Below, piece after piece: positions 21,063 through 34,015 of a stretch of 64,000 bases of DNA; the first letter of the stretch is position 1; each line of letters opens with the position of its first letter. This stretch comes from Delphinus delphis (lineage: Eukaryota > Chordata > Mammalia > Artiodactyla > Delphinidae): positions 90,653,488-90,717,487 of the forward strand of contig NC_082692.2 of assembly GCF_949987515.2 (NCBI RefSeq). The letters are read 5' to 3'. Under the pieces are notes generated by a model, which ran no database searches, was not told where the DNA came from, and saw nothing but the letters and a program-made list of their open reading frames with translations. Position numbers and translations under genes: made by a program.

Positions 21063-22734
21063 CTGAGAAACAAAACTAACACAAGTGTTACTACCTCCTG
21101 AGAGAGCCTGTCTTGCTGTCATGAAGTCAGGGTTATTGGAGCCAACTTCCCTCAGACATGATTCACAGGATTATAAACCTATCCCTTATCTTAAAGACAA
21201 ATTGACTGCACTGACCAAGGACACACAGATAATTAGTGGCATAATCCGAGTCCAAGTTTCTCAAACTCCAGGCCTCGTCTCTCTCCCACTTCCAAGGGGC
21301 AGCTACTGCAATAAGTGAAAAAGAATGAGGGACAAACCTCCCTGGGAGTATGAACCCTCTGACTTTAACTCACCTAAGGTGTCATATCGGATCCCTCTGG
21401 AAGCGAGAAGGAAGAAGGAGAGCTTCTGTGCTGTGAGAGGGATCTTGAGGAGTCAGGATGTGCACTGACTTCACCACTTCACCGATTTTCAATTTTGTCC
21501 CATATCAGCATCTGTAGGGAGCAGAACATCTTTTCATTTCCTGCCTGTCTGTACCACACACCCTGGGGGACAAAATTAAAAACCCATAGTATTGACTATG
21601 TGATTACCACACACCCCATCAGAGGGTTATGTCCCAGACCAAAGTCTTGAAAATACTTTTGATACAAAAAGGGAAGGCAGTTGCCTGGATTAAGAGTGCC
21701 TGAGGGAAGCATGATGTCATATATATTATTTGAAAGGTATGAAGGCTGTAATGCGTACGTTGCTTGAACTAGTTAAGTAAAAGGAAACAAAAATCAATAT
21801 AAACTCCCTCGTTTCAGCTATAGTGCTTCCACTTAGATGACATCTACACCAGAAAGGAATTAACGCAGCCAGAAACGTATTCTGCTTGTTGATGTGGAAA
21901 CAAATGTCAAAATAGACAACTTACGATCAACCTGAGATACTACAGAAGAAAGCATTACTCTTTTCTAAGGAACTTTGAAGGCTAGGCCAGTGGTTAACAT
22001 AGCAATCCCTTGCAGCAAATACGTTACTTCCACAGTCAGAGATTTACGGGCTGTCAAAGTTGTGCTCTCATCCAGTCTGTCTCTACTTGGGCAGATTTGA
22101 AAACCAGTGAACAAAAAGATTAATTCCTTTGCCCAAGTTCACATGGCTAATGACTTTCACAGCAAGGGTTAAATTGAGAAGGTTTGATTTACCTTTCTCA
22201 CAATAATAATAACTTTTTCTGATTTTGACTTGATAATTGTTTTCTTGTTATTACATCGTAAGAAGTCTAAACTCTATTTATGTAAAGGGACATGGAATTT
22301 TATTATTGGAGGTATTTAGGACAAAAGTTTTTGATTGCCTTTGTCAACTATTTATCCACTGGAGATGGTGGTTTTTAGTAGGTTGTCTAATAATCCCCTA
22401 TAGACTTTTGATAACAGCAGCAAATACATTTTGAGAAGAGATTATTTTCTTAAAGTTAGTTAGAACTTTTTATTTCTTTGAAAATACTTACACATTCTTT
22501 ACTAATTTATTCACTTATTTCGTTATTTACTAAGCATCTATTACATGCTATGTGGTGATAGATGTTGGGCATACAAAGTTATTTGTGGTTTAGTCCATGG
22601 TTTAAGGTGCATATAATCTTGATTTTAAATCTTGAACTTAAATCCAGATTTAAGTGAGAAATCTAGGCAAAATACACTATTCTTCTCAATGAACCATAAT
22701 GTTAAAATATCAGAAGCTATTTCCTTGGTACAAC
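21063..22734. other. Intronic sequence with weak MIR-like patches
   Basis: 21140-21285 ('ctgaccaaggacacacagataattagtggcataatccgagtcc') and 22085-22190 ('cctttgcccaagttcacatggctaatgac') resemble reversed MIR cores. 22505-22600 resembles a reversed L2-type end. Nothing else is recognised. Confidence 0.45.
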
Positions 22735-22915
22735 CTATAGTGGAAAGCACCATGATCCTGGGGCTGAGATAAATCTGGGTTCAAAACCTTTCTCTAAGTA
22801 TAGTTACTAAATGTATGAAATAGAAGAAATTGCTTAATTCTCTGAGAAATTAGATGTAAAATACTTAGCACAGTGACTGGCCTGTAATCAGAGTGTAATA
22901 ATAATAAAATGGGCA
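22735..22915 (+). repeat. MIR SINE
   Basis: 'tagtggaaagcaccatgatcctggggctgagataaatctgggttc', then a degraded core and 'gatgtaaaatacttagcacagtgactggcctgtaatc' follow forward MIR. Confidence 0.75.
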
Positions 22916-24799
22916 TAACCTTCTTCCCCCTTTACCACTGAGTCCCAATACAAGCGATGTACTTCCATCTACTTCATAGAGTCCAGTGGATCCTGAATTA
23001 CATAGTATGAATAAAGAGGGAAGAGAACAGTGGGAGTGAGAGAGAAGGAGAGAATGCCAAAATCTGGCCTATCATGAAACAACTGTGGAGGAAAGGTCAA
23101 AAGTGATATTGTTTAATTTTGTTGTGAAGTTGACTAAGAAGGGGCCAGGTCACAACCTCCTTTGTAGGTAGGGAAGGAAAAGAAGGTAGGATTGATGACC
23201 GTTTCTCTTATGTAATTATATTATTCTAAGAATAAATCTGTATCTTGTTCTCTCTATAGCCATATAGATAAAAATGTTTATAAGCATTTTATTACTGTAT
23301 ATATACCCACTCTCTCAGGCTGTATGCTAGTATTTGAATTAGAGAATTTTGAAATAGAGAATACTATATCACCCATCTAGTACTTTATTAACTATTAATA
23401 GTTATTATTTTACCTGATGGTTCACATTTCTTACCATTGAAACATTACTTAGAGTCCTGGGCAACTTATTCACTACTGATGATGATGATAATAATAATAA
23501 TAGCAATAATTACTGTCCAGCTGTCTCCTCTAAATCCTCTAAATACATTATATAAATTATATTGGACCTAAGATGGCTAATATCATCATTTCTGCATTAT
23601 AGAGGGGCAACTAAATTGTAGTGGCTGAAGATCATGCAGGAGTGGCTTCACCAATACCAGGTGTCTTACTCCTACTCTCACCTGGTCAACACCAGCCTCA
23701 GACCTTAGCAGGGACCTTCTGGAGCAACACTCTTCCTTTTGTAGGTCGTCTCCTGAGCAGGAACTCAACCTTTCTGTCCCTCCCCCAGTGTTGTGCAGTT
23801 TAGCCCTTCATCATCTTCCTCCCGAGTTATTGGTTAACCCGTTACTCTGGAGAAAACTAGATTAAAATGTGTAGATGTTACCTCCCAAAATTGCTTTATA
23901 TTTTGTATGCAGTCGCAGTGTAGTGATCCTGCTTTCTCTCCCAGGAGGTATCTTTCCTCCAGCTCCCCACAAAAAAAATTGTCTCTTTGTTTTTTCTCCA
24001 CCCCCTGGGGTAATAGTCATTATCTCTCCCTCTGGCCTACCCCTGCTCTGTTCTTTCTCCCTCCCTCCTGCCTTCCTTTACTTTCTCAGTCTAATTATAT
24101 CTTAGCTTAGAATACAGATGTAAAGCTAATGAAATTGTCTTTAAACACTCCTTCAAACTCCCAGCTGTTCACCTCCCTCTGTGTTGAAATGAGTAAAGTT
24201 TTAATTTATTTGTTTAAAACTCACTAGGCTAATGTATTCATAGAGCAGATGCAGTATGCACTTTGTATATGCTATCTTCTGTGCTTCCTTTAAAGGAAAG
24301 GGTGAAATTCTCTAACAAAGTCTTATCCACAGAATAAAATACCGCCCCCCCATGGGAATAACGATAATTCAAAGAACCGAGCAAAACCAAAATAAATTCC
24401 CATCTCTGAGCAAAAGAGTAAATAATAAAAATGCAGCAGTATTTGTTTGGGTCAACAGTTTTTGCCAGAACTTGATGTGATATTCTCTGTAGAATTTCAC
24501 TGAAAAGTTATGAACTTCTGCTAAGACTGGCAAATAGGAGTTGCACACAAGTGATCTTTGTAAAATAAAAATTGTCAAGTAAAAGTGAATTCTCCCCTCT
24601 CCTCTTGTTTCTCTTAGGCAGAATTCTTGGACACTCTCTTTCGGAATGCTTGTCTCCCCAGTGGTGTGATATTTGCACAAAAACTTGGTTTTAACATAAT
24701 ATTTATCTAACTGGAAATAGAGTCAAGTTTGAAGTTGGTGCTCTGTATTCCTTCTGTTTCCCTTATGATTTCATAGAGTTGCTCTATTCAGTAGCATTC
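22916..24799. other. Intronic sequence before the first long L1
   Basis: A short ATGATGATAATAATAATAATA run lies at 23478-23500. A reversed MIR core may lie at 23570-23650 and a pyrimidine-rich tract at 23985-24070. No exon is recognised. Confidence 0.4.
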
Positions 24800-24815
24800 A
24801 AGATGAGGAAAGGGG

Positions 24816-25709
24816 GCCCTGAACCAAGATGGTGGAGTAGAAGGATGTGCTCTCACTCCCTCTTGCGAGAACACCAGACTCACAACTAGCTGATGGGCAA
24901 TCATCGACAGGAAGACACTGGAACTCACCAAAAAAGATAACCCACATCCAAAGACAAAATGAGATGGTAGAAGGGGCGCAATCACAATAAAATCAAATCC
25001 CATAACTTTAGGGTGGGAGACTCACAGACTGGAGAACACTTATACCACAGAAGTCCACCCACTGGAGTGAAGGGTCTGAGCCCCACGTCAGGCTTCCCAA
25101 CCTGAGGGTCCAGCAACAGGAGGAGGAATATCTACAGAATCAGACTTTGAAGTCTAGTGGGATTTGACTGCAGGACTTTGACAGGACTGGGGGAAACAGA
25201 GACTCCACTCTTGGAGGGCACACACAAAGTAGTGTGCACATCAGGACCCAGGGGAAGGAGCAGTGACCCCAGGGGAGACTGAACCAGACCTACTGGCTAG
25301 TGTTGGAGGGTCTCCTGCAGAGGCGGGGGGTGGATGTGGCTCACCATGGGGACAAGGACACTAGCAGCAAAAGTTCTGGGAAGTACTCCTTGGTGTGAGC
25401 CCTCCCAGAGTCCATCATTAGCCCCACCAAAGAGCCTGGGTAGGCTCCAGTGTTGGGTCGCCTCAGGCCAAACGACCAACAGGGAGGGAACCCAGCCCCA
25501 CCCATCAGCAGTCAAGTGGATTAAAGTTTTACTGAGCTCTGTCCACTAGAGCCACACCCAGCTCTACCCACCACCAGTCCCTCCTATTAGGAAACTTGCA
25601 CAAGCCTCTTAGATAGCCTTATCCACCAGAGGGAAGACAGCAGATGCAAGAAGAACTACAGTCCTGCAGCCTGTGGAACAAAAACTACATTCACAGAAAG
25701 ATAGACAAG
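24816..25709 (+). promoter_or_regulatory. L1 5' UTR (internal promoter region)
   Basis: Sequence from the CAAGATGG motif to the ORF1 start. It is GC-richer than the flanks and is the expected position of the L1 internal promoter. Present activity is not supported by sequence alone. Confidence 0.7.
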
Positions 25710-26610
25710 ATGAAAAGGCAGAGGGCTATGTACCAGATAAAGCAACAAGATAAAACCCCAGAGAAACAACTAAATGAAGTAGAGATAGGGAACCTTCCAA
25801 AAAAAATTCAGAATAATGATAGTGAAGATGATCCAGGACCTCGGAAAAAGAATGGAGGCAAAGATCGAGAAGGTGCAAGAAATGTTTAACAAAGATATAG
25901 AAGAATTAAAGAGCAAGCAAACAGAGATGAAAAATACAATAACTGAAATGGAAACTACACTAGAAGGAATCAATAGCAGAATAACTGAGGCAGAAGAACG
26001 GATAAGTGACCTAGAATACACAATGGTGGAATTCATTGCTGCGGAACAGAATAAAGAAAAAAGAATGAAAAGAAATGAAGACAGCCTAAGAGGACTCTGG
26101 GACAACATTAAACACAACAGCATTCGCATTATAGGGATCCCAGAAGGAGAAGAGAGAGAGAAAGGACGAGGGAAAATATTTGCAGAGATTATAGTCGAAA
26201 ACTTCCCTAACATGGGAAAGGAAATAGCCACCTAGTCCAGGAAGCGCACAGAGTCCCATACAGAATGAATCCAAGGAGAAACATGCTGAGACACATAGTA
26301 ATCAAATTGGAAAAAATTAAAAACAAAGAAAAATTATTGAAAGCAGCAGGGGAAAAATGACAAATAACATACAGAGGAACTCCCATAAGGTTAACAGCTG
26401 ATTTCTCAGCAGAAACTCTACAAGCCAAAAGGGAGTGGCATGATATACTTAAAATGATGAAAGGGAAGAACCTATAACCAGATTATTCTACCTGGTAAAG
26501 ATGTCATTCAGATTCTACAGAGAAATCAAAAGCTTTACAGACAAGCAAAAGCTAAGAGAATTCAGAACCACCAAACCAGCTCTACAACAAAAGCTAAAGG
26601 AATTTCTCTA
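25710..26610 (+). pseudogene. L1 ORF1p pseudogene
   Basis: ORF1 codes for the L1 RNA-binding, trimerising chaperone that coats L1 RNA. The start ATG at 25710 opens the frame MKRQRAMYQIKQQDK. A loss of bases in the A-run at about 25797-25808 shifts the frame. The coiled-coil part continues from 25816 with heptad-like repeats (MEAKIEKVQEMFNKDIEEL and on), followed by the start of the RRM-like domain (WDNIKHNSIRIIGIPEGEE). Another deletion near 26232 creates a stop just after GKEIAT. The C-terminal domain is recognisable in other frames to about 26610. Inactive. Confidence 0.9.
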
Positions 26611-26669
26611 AGTGGGAAACACCAGGGAAGAAAAGGACCTACAAAAACAAACCCGAAACAATTAAGAAA

Positions 26670-29600
26670 ATGGTAATAGGAACATACATATCAATAATTA
26701 CATTAAACGTGAATGGATTAAATGCTCCAACCAAAGGACACAGGCTTGCTGAATGGATGTGAAAACAAGACCCATATATATGCTGTCTGCAAGAGACCCA
26801 CTTCAGACCTAGGGGCACATTCAGACTGAAAGTGAGGGGATGGAAAAGATATTGCATGCAAATGGAAATCAAAAGAAAGCTGGAGTAACAATACTCATAT
26901 CAGATAAAAGACTTTTAAATAAAGAATGTTACAAGAGAAAAGGAAAGACACTATGTATCAGTCCAGAGGAAGATATAACAATTATAAATATGTATGCACC
27001 CAACATAGGAGCACCACAATACATAAGGCAATGGCTAACAGCTATAAAAGAGGAAATAGACAGTAACACAATAATAGTAGGGGACTTTACCACCTCACTT
27101 ACGCCAATGGACAGATCATCCAAACAGAAAATTAATAAGGAAACACAAGCTTTAAATGACACAATAGACCAGATAGATTTGATTGATATTTATAGGACAT
27201 TACATCCAAAAACAGCAGATTATACTTTCTTCTCAAGTGCGCAAAGAACATTCTCCAGGATTGATCACATCTTGGGTCAACAGTCAAGCCTCAGTAAATT
27301 TAAGAAAATTGAAATCAAATCAAGCATCTTTTCTGACCACAATGCTGTGAGAATAGAAATGAATTACAGGGAAACAAATGTAAAAAACACAAACACATGG
27401 AGGCTAAACAATACATTACTAAATAACCAAGAGATCACTAAAGAAATCAAGGAGGAAATCAGAAAATACCTGGAGATAAATGACAATGCAAACACGGCAA
27501 TCCAAAACCTATGGGATGCAGCAAAAGCAGTTCTAAGAGGGAAGTTTATAGCTATACAAGCCTAACTCAAGAAACAAGAAAAATCTCAAATAAACAATCT
27601 AACCTTACACCTAAAGGAACTAGAGAAAGAAGAACAAAAATACCCCAAAGTTAGCAGAAGGAAAGAAATCATAAAGATCAGAGCAGGAATACATGAAATA
27701 GAAACAAAGAAAAGAATAGCAAAGATCAATAAAACTAAAAGCCGGTTCTTTGAGAAGATAAAAAAAATTGATAAACCATTAGCCAGACTCATCAAGAAAA
27801 AGAGAGAGAGGACTCATCAGTAAAATTAGAAATGAAAAAGGAGACGTTACAACAGACACCGCAGAAATACAAAACATCCTAAGAGACTACTACAGGCAAC
27901 TCTATGCCAATAAAATGGACAACTTGGAAGAAATGGACAAATTCTTAGAAAGGTATAACCGTCCAAGACTGAACCAGAAAGAAATAGGAAATATGAACAG
28001 ACCAATCACAAGTAATGAAATTGAAACCGTGATTAAAAATCTTCCAACAAACAAAAGTCCAGAAACAGATGGCTTCACAGGTGAATTCTGTCAGACATTT
28101 AGAGAAGAGCTAGCATCCATACTTCTTAAACTCTTCCAAAAAATTTGAAAGGAAGGAACACACCCAAACTCGTTCTTTGAGGCCACCTTCACCCTGATAT
28201 CAAAACCAGACAAAGATATTACAAAAAAAGAAAATTACCAATATCACTCATGAATATAGATGCAAAAATCTTCACCAAAATACCAGCAAACAGAATCCAA
28301 AAAAACATTAAAAGGATCATACACCATGATCAAGTGGGATTTATCCCAGGGATGCAAGGATTCTTCAGTATACTCAAATCAATCAATGTGATACAGCATA
28401 TTAACAAATTGAAGAAGAATAACCATATGGTCATCTCAATAGATGCAGAAAAAGCTTTTGACAAAATTCAACACCCATTTATGATAAAAACTCTCCAGAA
28501 AGTTGGCATAGAGGGAACCTCCATCCACATAATAAAGGCCATATATGACAAACCCACAGCAAACATCATTCTCAGTGGTGAAAAACTGAAATCATTTCCT
28601 CTAAGATCAGGAACAAGACAAGGATGTCCATTCTCACCACTATTATCCAACACAGTTTTGGAAGATCTAGCCATAGCAATCAGAGAAGAAAAAGAAATAA
28701 AAGGAATACATATCGGAAAAGAAGAAGTAAAACTGTCACTATTTTCAGATGACCTGATACTATACGTAGAGAATCCTAAAGATGCCACCAGAAAACTGCT
28801 AGAGCTAATCAATGAATTGGGTAAAGTTGCCGGACACAAAATTAATGCACAGAAATCTCTTGCATTCCTATAGACTAATGATGAAAAATGTGAAAGAGAA
28901 ATTAAGGAAACGCTCCCATTTACCATTGCAACAAAAAGAATAAAATACCTAGGAATAAACCTACCTAGGGAGACAAAAGACCTGTATGCCGAAAACTATA
29001 AGACACTGATGAAAGAAATTAAAGATGATACCAACAGATGGAGAGAAATACTGTGTCCTTGGATTGGAAGAATCAATATTGTGAAAATGACTATACTACC
29101 CAAAGCAATCTACAGATTCAATGCAATCCCTGTCAAATTACCAATGGCATTTTTTACGGAACTAGAACAAAAAAATCTTAAAATTTGTATGGAGACACAA
29201 AAGACCCCGAATAGCCAAAGCAGTCTTGAGGGGAAAAAACGCAGCTGGAGGAATCAGATTCCCTGACTTCAGACTATACTACAAAGCTACAGTAATCAAG
29301 ACAATATGGTACTGGCACAAAAACAGAAACATAGATCAATGGAACAAGATAGAAAGCCCAGAGACAAACCCACACATCTATGGTCAACTAATCTATGGCA
29401 CCAGAGACAAGGGTATACAATGGAGAAAAGACAGTCTCTTCAATAAGTGGTGCTGGGAAAACTGTACAGCAACATGTAAAAGAATGAAATTAGAACACTG
29501 CCTAACACCATACACAAAAATAAACTCAAAATGGATTAGAGACCTAAATGTAAGACCGGACACTATAAAAGTCTTAGAGGAAAACATAGGAAGAACACTC

Positions 29601-30463
29601 TTTGACATAAATCACAGCAAGACCTTTTTTGATCCACCTCCTACAGTAATGGAAATAAAAACAAAAATAAACAAATGGAACCTAATGAAACTTAAAAGCT
29701 TTTGCACAGCAAAGGAAACCATAAAAAAGACGAAAAGACAACCCTCAGAATGGGAGAAAATATTTGCAAACAAATCGACAAAGGATTAATCTTCAAAATA
29801 TGTAAACAGTTCATGCAGCTCAATATTTAAAAAACAAACAACCCAATCAAAAAATGGGCAGAAGACCTAAATAGGCATTTCTCCAAAGAAGACATACAGA
29901 TGGGCAAGAAGCACATGAAAAGCTGCTCAACATCACTAATTATTCTAGAAATGCAAATCAAAACTACAATGAGGTATCACCTCACACCAGTTAAAATAGG
30001 CATCATCAGAAAATCTGCAAACAATAAATGCTGCAGAGGGTGTGGAGAAAAGGGAACCCTCTTGCACTGTTGGTGGGAATGTAAATTGATACAGCCACTA
30101 TGGAGAACACTAAGGAGGTTCCTTAAAAAAGTAAAAATAGAATTACCAGATGACCCAGCCTTCACATTACTGGGCATATACCCACAGAAAACCATAATTC
30201 AAAAAGACACATGCACCCTAGTGTTCATTGCAGCACTATTTACAATAGCCAGGTCATGGAAGCAACCCAAATGCCCATTGACAGGCGGATAGATAAAGAA
30301 GATTTGTTACATATATACAATGGAATATTACTCAGCTGTAAAAAGGAACGAAATTGGGTCATTTGTTGAGACGTGCATGGATCTAGAGACTGTCATACCG
30401 AGTGAAGTACGTCAGAAAGAGAAAAACAAATATCATATATTATCGCATATATTTAGAACCTAG
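26670..30463 (+). pseudogene. L1 ORF2p pseudogene (endonuclease, reverse transcriptase)
   Basis: ORF2 codes for the nicking endonuclease and reverse transcriptase of target-primed L1 integration. Domains appear in order but in several frames. Endonuclease: SIITLNVNGLNAP at the start, NMYAPN, GDFTT where GDFNT is usual, and SDHNAVRIE, in 26840-27565. Reverse transcriptase: [34 protein letters not shown] and a catalytic motif LFSDDLILY where FADD is usual, in 28250-28873. Cysteine-rich end: [19 protein letters not shown], in 29900-30292. Stops and frameshifts separate at least five open segments. Inactive. Confidence 0.93.
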
Positions 30464-30667
30464 AAAAATGATACAGATGAACCGGTTTGCAGGGCAGAAA
30501 TAGAGACACAGATGTAGAGAACAAACGGATGGACACCAAGGAGTGAAAGCGGCGGGGGGGGTGGGTGTGATGAATTGGGCGATTGGGATTGACGTATCTA
30601 CATTGAAGTGTATAAAATTGATGACTAATAAGAACCTGCTGTATAAAAAGGTAATTAAAAAAATAAA
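30464..30667 (+). repeat. L1 3' UTR with G-rich tract and A-rich tail
   Basis: A G-rich stretch at about 30550-30570, then 'agtgtataaaattgatgactaataagaacctgctgtataaaaag' and a mixed A tail. The same terminal sequence, in reverse, ends the L1 copies at 13680 and 49642. Confidence 0.85.
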
Positions 30668-30884
30668 AAGTTGAAGAAGGGGAAAAGGAGCTTATCAACT
30701 AATTGTACTTTATAATTGTTTATGATTTCATAATATCTAAATTAATCCCCAATTCAGTAAATAAGTAAATGAATAAATGTTTTGTTCAGTGATTTGGAAT
30801 CACTTTTGAAGAAAATGTAACTATGTGTACTAATGAATGAAAGCAATTACCACTTATAGTGATAATTATTTCTTGACGTATACA

Positions 30885-30965
30885 TGTATTAAATCATTAT
30901 GTTGGATACCTTAAATTAATACAGTGTTGTAGGTCAGTTATATTGCAGTAGAGTGAGGGAAATAC
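30885..30965 (+). repeat. L1 3' end fragment
   Basis: 'tatgttggataccttaaattaatacagtgttgtaggtcagttatattgcag' in pieces resembles the 3' terminus shared by cetartiodactyl L1 elements (the 'acacctaaaactaatacaatgttg' type). Confidence 0.6.
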
Positions 30966-31274
30966 AAACACTATTACTAACATCAAAAAATTAAAAAAAA
31001 TACACAGAGAAGAAATCACTCTTGAAGTTTGTTCTTACCTTTTTATTATGTTAATATAACAGAAATCCGAGGAATCTAGAACAATTTGTAGTTTTATAAC
31101 TTTAAGTAAATAACTCTACGACTTAAAACCTGAGATTCTGCATAAGTAAATAATGGAATGGAACCAAAATGAGTTTTCTGGGCTAGTGTTACCCACACTT
31201 CAGTGATCATCTATTTCTGTTCAATCTGTATACTCCTGGTATACAGAGTATTATTATTTACTCCAGTTTTATTT

Positions 31275-31420
31275 AGCCAGCATTTTATTTATTTATTTAT
31301 TTAAATTGAAGTATGGGTTCATTTGCAATGTTGTGTTAGTTTCAGATGTACAGCAAAATGATTTATATATGTATATATATATATATATATGCTTTTCAGG
31401 TTCTGTTCTATTATTTTATA
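31275..31420 (-). repeat. L1 3' end fragment (reverse) with (TA)n patch
   Basis: 'ttatttatttatttaaattgaagtatggg', 'caatgttgtgttagtttcagatgtacagcaaaatgattta' is the reverse of the common L1 3' end. It contains a TATATATATATA run at about 31371-31390. Confidence 0.8.
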
Positions 31421-32700
31421 CTTTATTACAAGATATTTACTTCCATTTTTATTAACTCTTCTTTTACCAAAAGAACTTCATCATAGCAGTATTATTTGAT
31501 ACAAGTAAAAAATAAGCATAAAGGTAAATATTATAGAAACACATGCATGAAAGCCTGTCTTGTTCTCAGATGACTGATTCCGAGTCCTGATTATTCTCCA
31601 CAAAAATAAGACTGTCAAATGTTAGACAGGTTTTTAAGACATGCTGGCATCAACTCAGACTTTCTTCTTTATTTTAATCAGAAGAAATCAAAGAGAATTG
31701 AAGAAGGAATGAATTTATTCTGGAGTGAATCAATATTATTTAGTGCCTTGTCTCTCTACAGTCTAAAAATTATGTCTCATACCGGTGCTGTGCATCCCAC
31801 ATTTTGGGAAATGCTAATATAGAAGGTTGACATTTTTTCGCCCTCAAAATAGATGTAATACCCCAGAGTGATGTATCGGATGCACTCTGGCAGTATTGAT
31901 TCAGGTAAATCATATTTTTATGTGAGATTATGTTCTCTTCATGCCTTATTTTTCATATGTGGAAATAATTGTATTTTTGACCCCATGTACTATGCAAAAA
32001 TTAGTATAAATCAATTGTGGGCTAAGACATGTAATGATACTGTTATATTGCCTTTATTATTCTATTTAATGATGTTCCAAGGTTTTGTAAATAGAAAGAA
32101 TATGGCCCTTCTTCTTACTTACCTCTGCCTATCCAGAATATCACACAGTGAGTGACATAAAGGGGCCCGACTAACCTCTGAATGGGGTCCTAGAACAGGG
32201 ACCGCCTGGCATATAATATTATTGTGATTAGAGGCCCTTTAAGCACATGATATTTTGACAGAGTGCAGAGTAGTTGCGGTATTAGTTGTGTGAAATTTAA
32301 CACAAAAACCATTCTTAAAGTTTGAGGGAGTCCAGTTGCCTCTTACAAGTGGGACTTAAGAGTTTCTTTGGTTTCAGTGCCTTATTTTTAACATACTTTG
32401 AAGTGCCTTTCAGTTCAGTGATCTGTGAAAGTGCAATCTTGTTTCTGTTTTTAGCCATCCACTGCTGTTATCATAATAAGCGCAATGTTTTAAACGTGTG
32501 TCTTCTAGTATACTTTCTCCTTAGGCAGGACTATCTAAGCCATTCATTCCCCACCCACAAAGATATCTGGATAATGGAAGCATTAGAAGAATGCTAGTGT
32601 CATTCTCAACTTTTTTTTCTCTTTATAAAGTAGTAATGAACATTTATTGTCTCATGCAAGTGCTTTTTGTGTGTGTCAGGAATTTGGAAACAGCTTAGCT
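31421..32700. other. Intronic sequence, no recognised feature
   Basis: AT-rich, with several 60-95 codon ORFs of no recognisable family. Confidence 0.4.
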
Positions 32701-33160
32701 GGGGGGTTCTGACCTCAGGAAGTGGCAGTCAGATGTCATCTGTGGCTGCAGTTTCTGAAGGCTTGACTGGGGCTGGAGGATCCACTTTCAAGTTGGCTCA
32801 GTCGCATCCATGGCTGGCAAGCTCATCCTGGCAGTTGGAGGGAGGCCTCTGTTTCTCCACACAGAGCTCCTCTGTGGCTGCTGTGTATCCTCATGGCAGA
32901 GCCCTTGGCTTCCTCCAAGAGCAAATGGCCGAGAGAGAAAGCAAAAGGAAGCCGCAGTGCCTAGGTGCAAGCCATTGTGGTAGAAGGCCATTTCTTCCAT
33001 ATTCTGTTTGTCAAAGTGAGTTCATGTGTTCTGTTTACATTATAGGCAGGGGCATTAGGCTCCATCCTTCAGAAGGAGGAGCGTCAAAGAATTTAAAACC
33101 ACCCAAATCCACTTCTCTTCATCTCCTGTGTTCCCACAGTGGAGCAGACTGTCACCACTT
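32700..33160 (-). mobile_element. ERVL/MaLR-like LTR fragment (reverse)
   Basis: 'gaaggcttgactggggctggaggatccac', 'gttggctcagtcgcatccatggctggcaag', 'gcagttggagggaggcctctg', 'ccatttcttccatattctgtttgtca' match the order of an old mammalian LTR in reverse. This explains the 168-codon + strand ORF at 32667-33173, which is therefore repeat-derived and not a gene. The exact family is uncertain. Confidence 0.6.
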
Positions 33161-33272
33161 CTTACGGAGATGATGTAGAACAGTTCTAACTGGTCTTCTC
33201 ATGCTCGCTCTTCTCCATTTCTGTTCCATTCTCCACATAGCAGCCAAAGTGATCATTTAAAAACATAAATCT

Positions 33273-33481
33273 GGCCTTCCCTGGTGGCGCAGTGGTTGAG
33301 AGTCCGCCTGCCATGCAGAGGACACGGGCTCGTGTCCCGTTCCGGGAAGATCCCACATGCCGCGGAGCGGCTGGGCCCGTGAGCCACGGCCACTGAGCCT
33401 GCGTGTCTGGAGCCTGTGCTCCGCAACGGGAGAGGCCACAACAGTGAGAGGCCCGCATACCGCAAAAAAAACACAAAAAAC
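33273..33481 (+). mobile_element. CHR-family tRNA-derived SINE
   Basis: Starts GGCCTTCCCTGGTGGCGCAG (the tRNA-like head with A-box) and continues through 'cggagcggctgggcccgtgagcc' and 'ctccgcaacgggagaggcc' to an A-rich tail. ACATAAATCT at 33263-33272 and 33482-33491 is its TSD. Confidence 0.95.
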
Positions 33482-33844
33482 ACATAAATCTACCTTATCA
33501 TGTTTCTTAACTTTGAGTGGCTTATTACTGCACATGGAATAAAATTTAGAGGCCTGTGTCCTATGTATGATGTCCCTGCCTTCTTCTCTCACCTCTTCCC
33601 ATGCAACTCTCTCCCAGGCTCATTAGGAATTCTAACCTGTCCATAATTGAAATAAGTCAATCTCTTCCAGATGCAGGACATTTATCCCTGCTGTTCACTC
33701 TGTCTTGGTCTTTCCCCTTGTTTTTCTGTGACTGGCTTTATTCTTTGACTTTGCACTTTAATCCGTCTCCATTAGAGAAACTTACCTGATGAAACTAAAG
33801 CAGCACCTTTCCACTGGTCTCTCTTTTCTTTAAACAAAACAAAA

Positions 33845-34015
33845 CAAAACCTTATTGAAGTATAATTGACATGTAACAAACTCACCATTTAAAAAGTATA
33901 CAAATTTATACATTTTGGCATATGTGTACAACTATGAAACCATCCCCGCAAGTAAAATAATCCATCATCCCAAAAGTTTCCTCATGGTCCTTCATAAAGA
34001 GCATCCTTCATTGTT
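33845..34015 (-). repeat. Old L1 (L1M type) 3' end (reverse)
   Basis: 'ccttattgaagtataattgacatgtaac', 'aactcaccatttaaaaagtatac', 'acaactatgaaaccatcccc' are the reverse of the older L1 3' UTR. Confidence 0.8.

Larger units (their letters stand above)
24816..30667 (+). mobile_element. L1 LINE, near full length, inactive
   Basis: About 5.85 kb. The element begins at a 5' end containing CAAGATGG (24825-24832), the YY1-type motif at the start of intact mammalian L1s. It has a roughly 0.9-kb 5' UTR, then ORF1, a short spacer, ORF2, a G-rich 3' UTR and an A-rich tail. Both ORFs are broken by frameshifts and stops. A diverged 16-base flanking repeat may exist (AAGATGAGGAAAGGGG at 24800, AAGTTGAAGAAGGGGA at 30668, 12 of 16 matching), so the insertion looks old. 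The second long L1 at 49642 belongs to the same or a very similar subfamily. Confidence 0.93.

Noticed and set aside
26840..30292. L1 ORF2 as an active retrotransposon gene
   Set aside because: Separate open segments in different frames and premature stops show that it is dead.
32667..33173. 168-codon ORF that could look like a small secreted protein
   Set aside because: It lies within sequence matching an old ERVL/MaLR-type LTR in reverse.
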